A stretch of 64,000 bases of DNA from positions 3,906,001 to 3,970,000 of the forward strand of contig NZ_CP124750.1 of assembly GCF_029962605.1 (NCBI RefSeq), written 5' to 3'. Shown piece by piece: positions 62,885-64,000 of this stretch. The notes under the pieces were generated by a model. It ran no database searches, was not told the origin of the DNA, and saw only the letters and a program-made list of their open reading frames with translations. A program made the translations under genes and the position numbers. The DNA comes from Serratia sarumanii. Lineage in GTDB: Bacteria > Pseudomonadota > Gammaproteobacteria > Enterobacterales > Enterobacteriaceae. Numbering within the stretch: position 1 is the stretch's first letter; each line of letters begins with the position of its first letter.

Positions 62885-63709
62885 ATGCAGCAATTACAGA
62901 ACGTTATTGAAAGCGCCTTCGAGCGCCGTGCGGACATCACCCCGGCGAACGTAGACACCGTAACGCGCGAAGCGGTAAACCAGGTGATCGGCCTGCTGGA
63001 CAGTGGCGCCCTGCGCGTCGCCGAGAAGATCGACGGTCAATGGGTCACCCATCAGTGGCTGAAGAAAGCCGTGCTGCTCTCTTTCCGCATCAACGACAAC
63101 AAGGTGATGGACGGCGCGGAAACCCGCTACTACGACAAGGTGCCGATGAAGTTCGCCGACTACGATGAAGCGCGCTTCCAGAAGGAAGGTTTCCGCGTCG
63201 TGCCGCCGGCCACCGTGCGCCAGGGCGCGTTCATCGCGCGCAACACCGTGCTGATGCCGTCTTACGTTAACATCGGCGCCTACGTCGACGAAGGCACCAT
63301 GGTCGACACCTGGGCCACAGTCGGTTCTTGCGCGCAGATCGGCAAAAACGTTCACCTGTCCGGCGGCGTCGGCATCGGCGGCGTGCTGGAGCCGCTGCAG
63401 GCCAACCCGACCATCATCGAAGACAACTGCTTCATCGGCGCGCGCTCCGAAGTGGTGGAAGGCGTGATCGTGGAAGAAGGCTCGGTGATTTCGATGGGCG
63501 TATACCTCGGCCAGAGCACCCGTATCTATGACCGCGAGACCGGCGAAATCCATTACGGCCGCGTGCCGGCGGGTTCGGTGGTGGTTTCCGGCAACCTGCC
63601 GTCGAAAGACGGTTCCTACAGCCTGTACTGCGCGGTGATCGTCAAGAAAGTCGACGCCAAAACGCGCGGTAAAGTCGGCATTAATGAGTTATTGCGCACT
63701 ATCGACTAA
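62885..63709 (+). CDS. dapD: 2,3,4,5-tetrahydropyridine-2,6-dicarboxylate N-succinyltransferase
   Basis: Succinylase step of the diaminopimelate-lysine pathway, supplying peptidoglycan and lysine. The 274 residues have an N-terminal helical domain ([20 protein letters not shown]) and a left-handed beta-helix of hexapeptide repeats ([40 protein letters not shown]), trimeric in E. coli. It starts 42 bases after glnD with AGGAAAGAG nearby and ends in a strong terminator. Position next to glnD is as in E. coli. Confidence 0.98.
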   Translation: MQQLQNVIESAFERRADITPANVDTVTREAVNQVIGLLDSGALRVAEKIDGQWVTHQWLKKAVLLSFRINDNKVMDGAETRYYDKVPMKFADYDEARFQKEGFRVVPPATVRQGAFIARNTVLMPSYVNIGAYVDEGTMVDTWATVGSCAQIGKNVHLSGGVGIGGVLEPLQANPTIIEDNCFIGARSEVVEGVIVEEGSVISMGVYLGQSTRIYDRETGEIHYGRVPAGSVVVSGNLPSKDGSYSLYCAVIVKKVDAKTRGKVGINELLRTID

Positions 63710-63713
63710 ATTG

Positions 63714-63744
63714 AAATAGCGGGTGATTCACCCGCTATTTTTTT
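63714..63744 (+). terminator. Intrinsic terminator after dapD
   Basis: AAATAGCGGGTG (63714-63725) pairs perfectly with CACCCGCTATTT (63729-63740), followed by T to 63744. Confidence 0.9.
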
Positions 63745-63838
63745 GTCTGCGTTTCGCTGGCAGTCACAGTCGCAGACCTCGCTTTCCGCCATAATCGCAG
63801 TCGTGGAATATAACGATCACATCTAAAGAGGGCGCAGT

Positions 63839-64000
63839 ATGTACGATAACTTGAAGAGTTTGGGCATCAATCAACCGGAAGACGTCGATCGCTATAGCCT
63901 GCGTCAAGAGGCCAACAACGACATCCTCAAGATCTATTTCCGCAAGGACAAGGGCGAGTTCTTCGCTAAAAGCGTGAAGTTCAAGTACCCACGCCAGCGT
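63839..64000 (+). CDS. yaeH: YaeH family protein (DUF3461), 3'-truncated by the window edge
   Basis: The first 54 codons of a small conserved protein of unknown function. The readable part, beginning [20 protein letters not shown] and containing [20 protein letters not shown], matches E. coli YaeH (about 128 residues), which also follows dapD. ATG 63839 is preceded by GAGGGCGCAGT. The rest lies beyond the window. Confidence 0.94.
   Translation, partial: MYDNLKSLGINQPEDVDRYSLRQEANNDILKIYFRKDKGEFFAKSVKFKYPRQR

Overview
The window is a chromosomal segment of an enterobacterium. Protein by protein it reads like Escherichia coli K-12 housekeeping genes, but its GC content is clearly higher (third codon positions are mostly G or C). 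A private outer-membrane factor sits inside the emrRAB operon, and the cad operon lies beside ldcC. I infer Serratia, most likely the S. marcescens group; the genus call rests on remembered family sequences and gene order, not on a search. I see no phage, insertion sequence, integron or CRISPR array. Almost everything is core genome, so the points of interest are gene order, operon architecture and RNA elements.

Bases 1-12837: the end of emrR leads into a drug-efflux operon (outer-membrane factor, emrA, emrB). Then come yfiF, trxC, tapT, patZ, pssA and kgtP, the order found next to the rrnG operon in E. coli.

Bases 12838-18884: a complete rRNA operon on the minus strand, with P1 and P2 promoters, boxB/boxA, 16S, tRNA-Ile(GAT), tRNA-Ala(TGC), 23S, 5S and several distal hairpins. 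Its downstream neighbour is kgtP (rrnG side in E. coli) and its upstream neighbour is gmhB-metNIQ (rrnH side in E. coli). The operon therefore marks a rearrangement breakpoint relative to E. coli.

Bases 18885-29330: gmhB; the MetJ-controlled methionine importer metNIQ; rcsF-trmO; proS; the minus-strand group yaeQ-arfB-nlpE; yaeP-rof with a structured leader; and tilS with an overlapping small periplasmic cytochrome c.

Bases 29387-39136: an acid-stress and lysine block on the minus strand. It holds ldcC, yaeR, cadC, cadB, cadA and dtpC, so both lysine decarboxylase paralogues lie within about 8 kb, with the pH/lysine sensor, the lysine/cadaverine antiporter and a dipeptide transporter between and beside them.

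Bases 39248-58965: a long minus-strand macro-operon region for translation, envelope assembly, lipid A and replication. Read 5' to 3' it is rpsB-tsf, pyrH, frr, dxr, uppS-cdsA-rseP-bamA-skp-lpxD-fabZ-lpxA-lpxB-rnhB-dnaE-accA. Bases 59311-64000, on the plus strand, hold map, glnD, dapD and the start of yaeH.

Functionally, the right half couples isoprenoid and undecaprenyl-phosphate synthesis (dxr, uppS), phospholipid precursors (cdsA), outer-membrane protein assembly (bamA, skp), site-2 proteolysis of the envelope stress pathway (rseP), lipid A synthesis (lpxD, lpxA, lpxB), fatty-acid synthesis (fabZ, accA) and DNA replication (dnaE, rnhB). RcsF and NlpE, two outer-membrane stress sensors, lie in the middle section.
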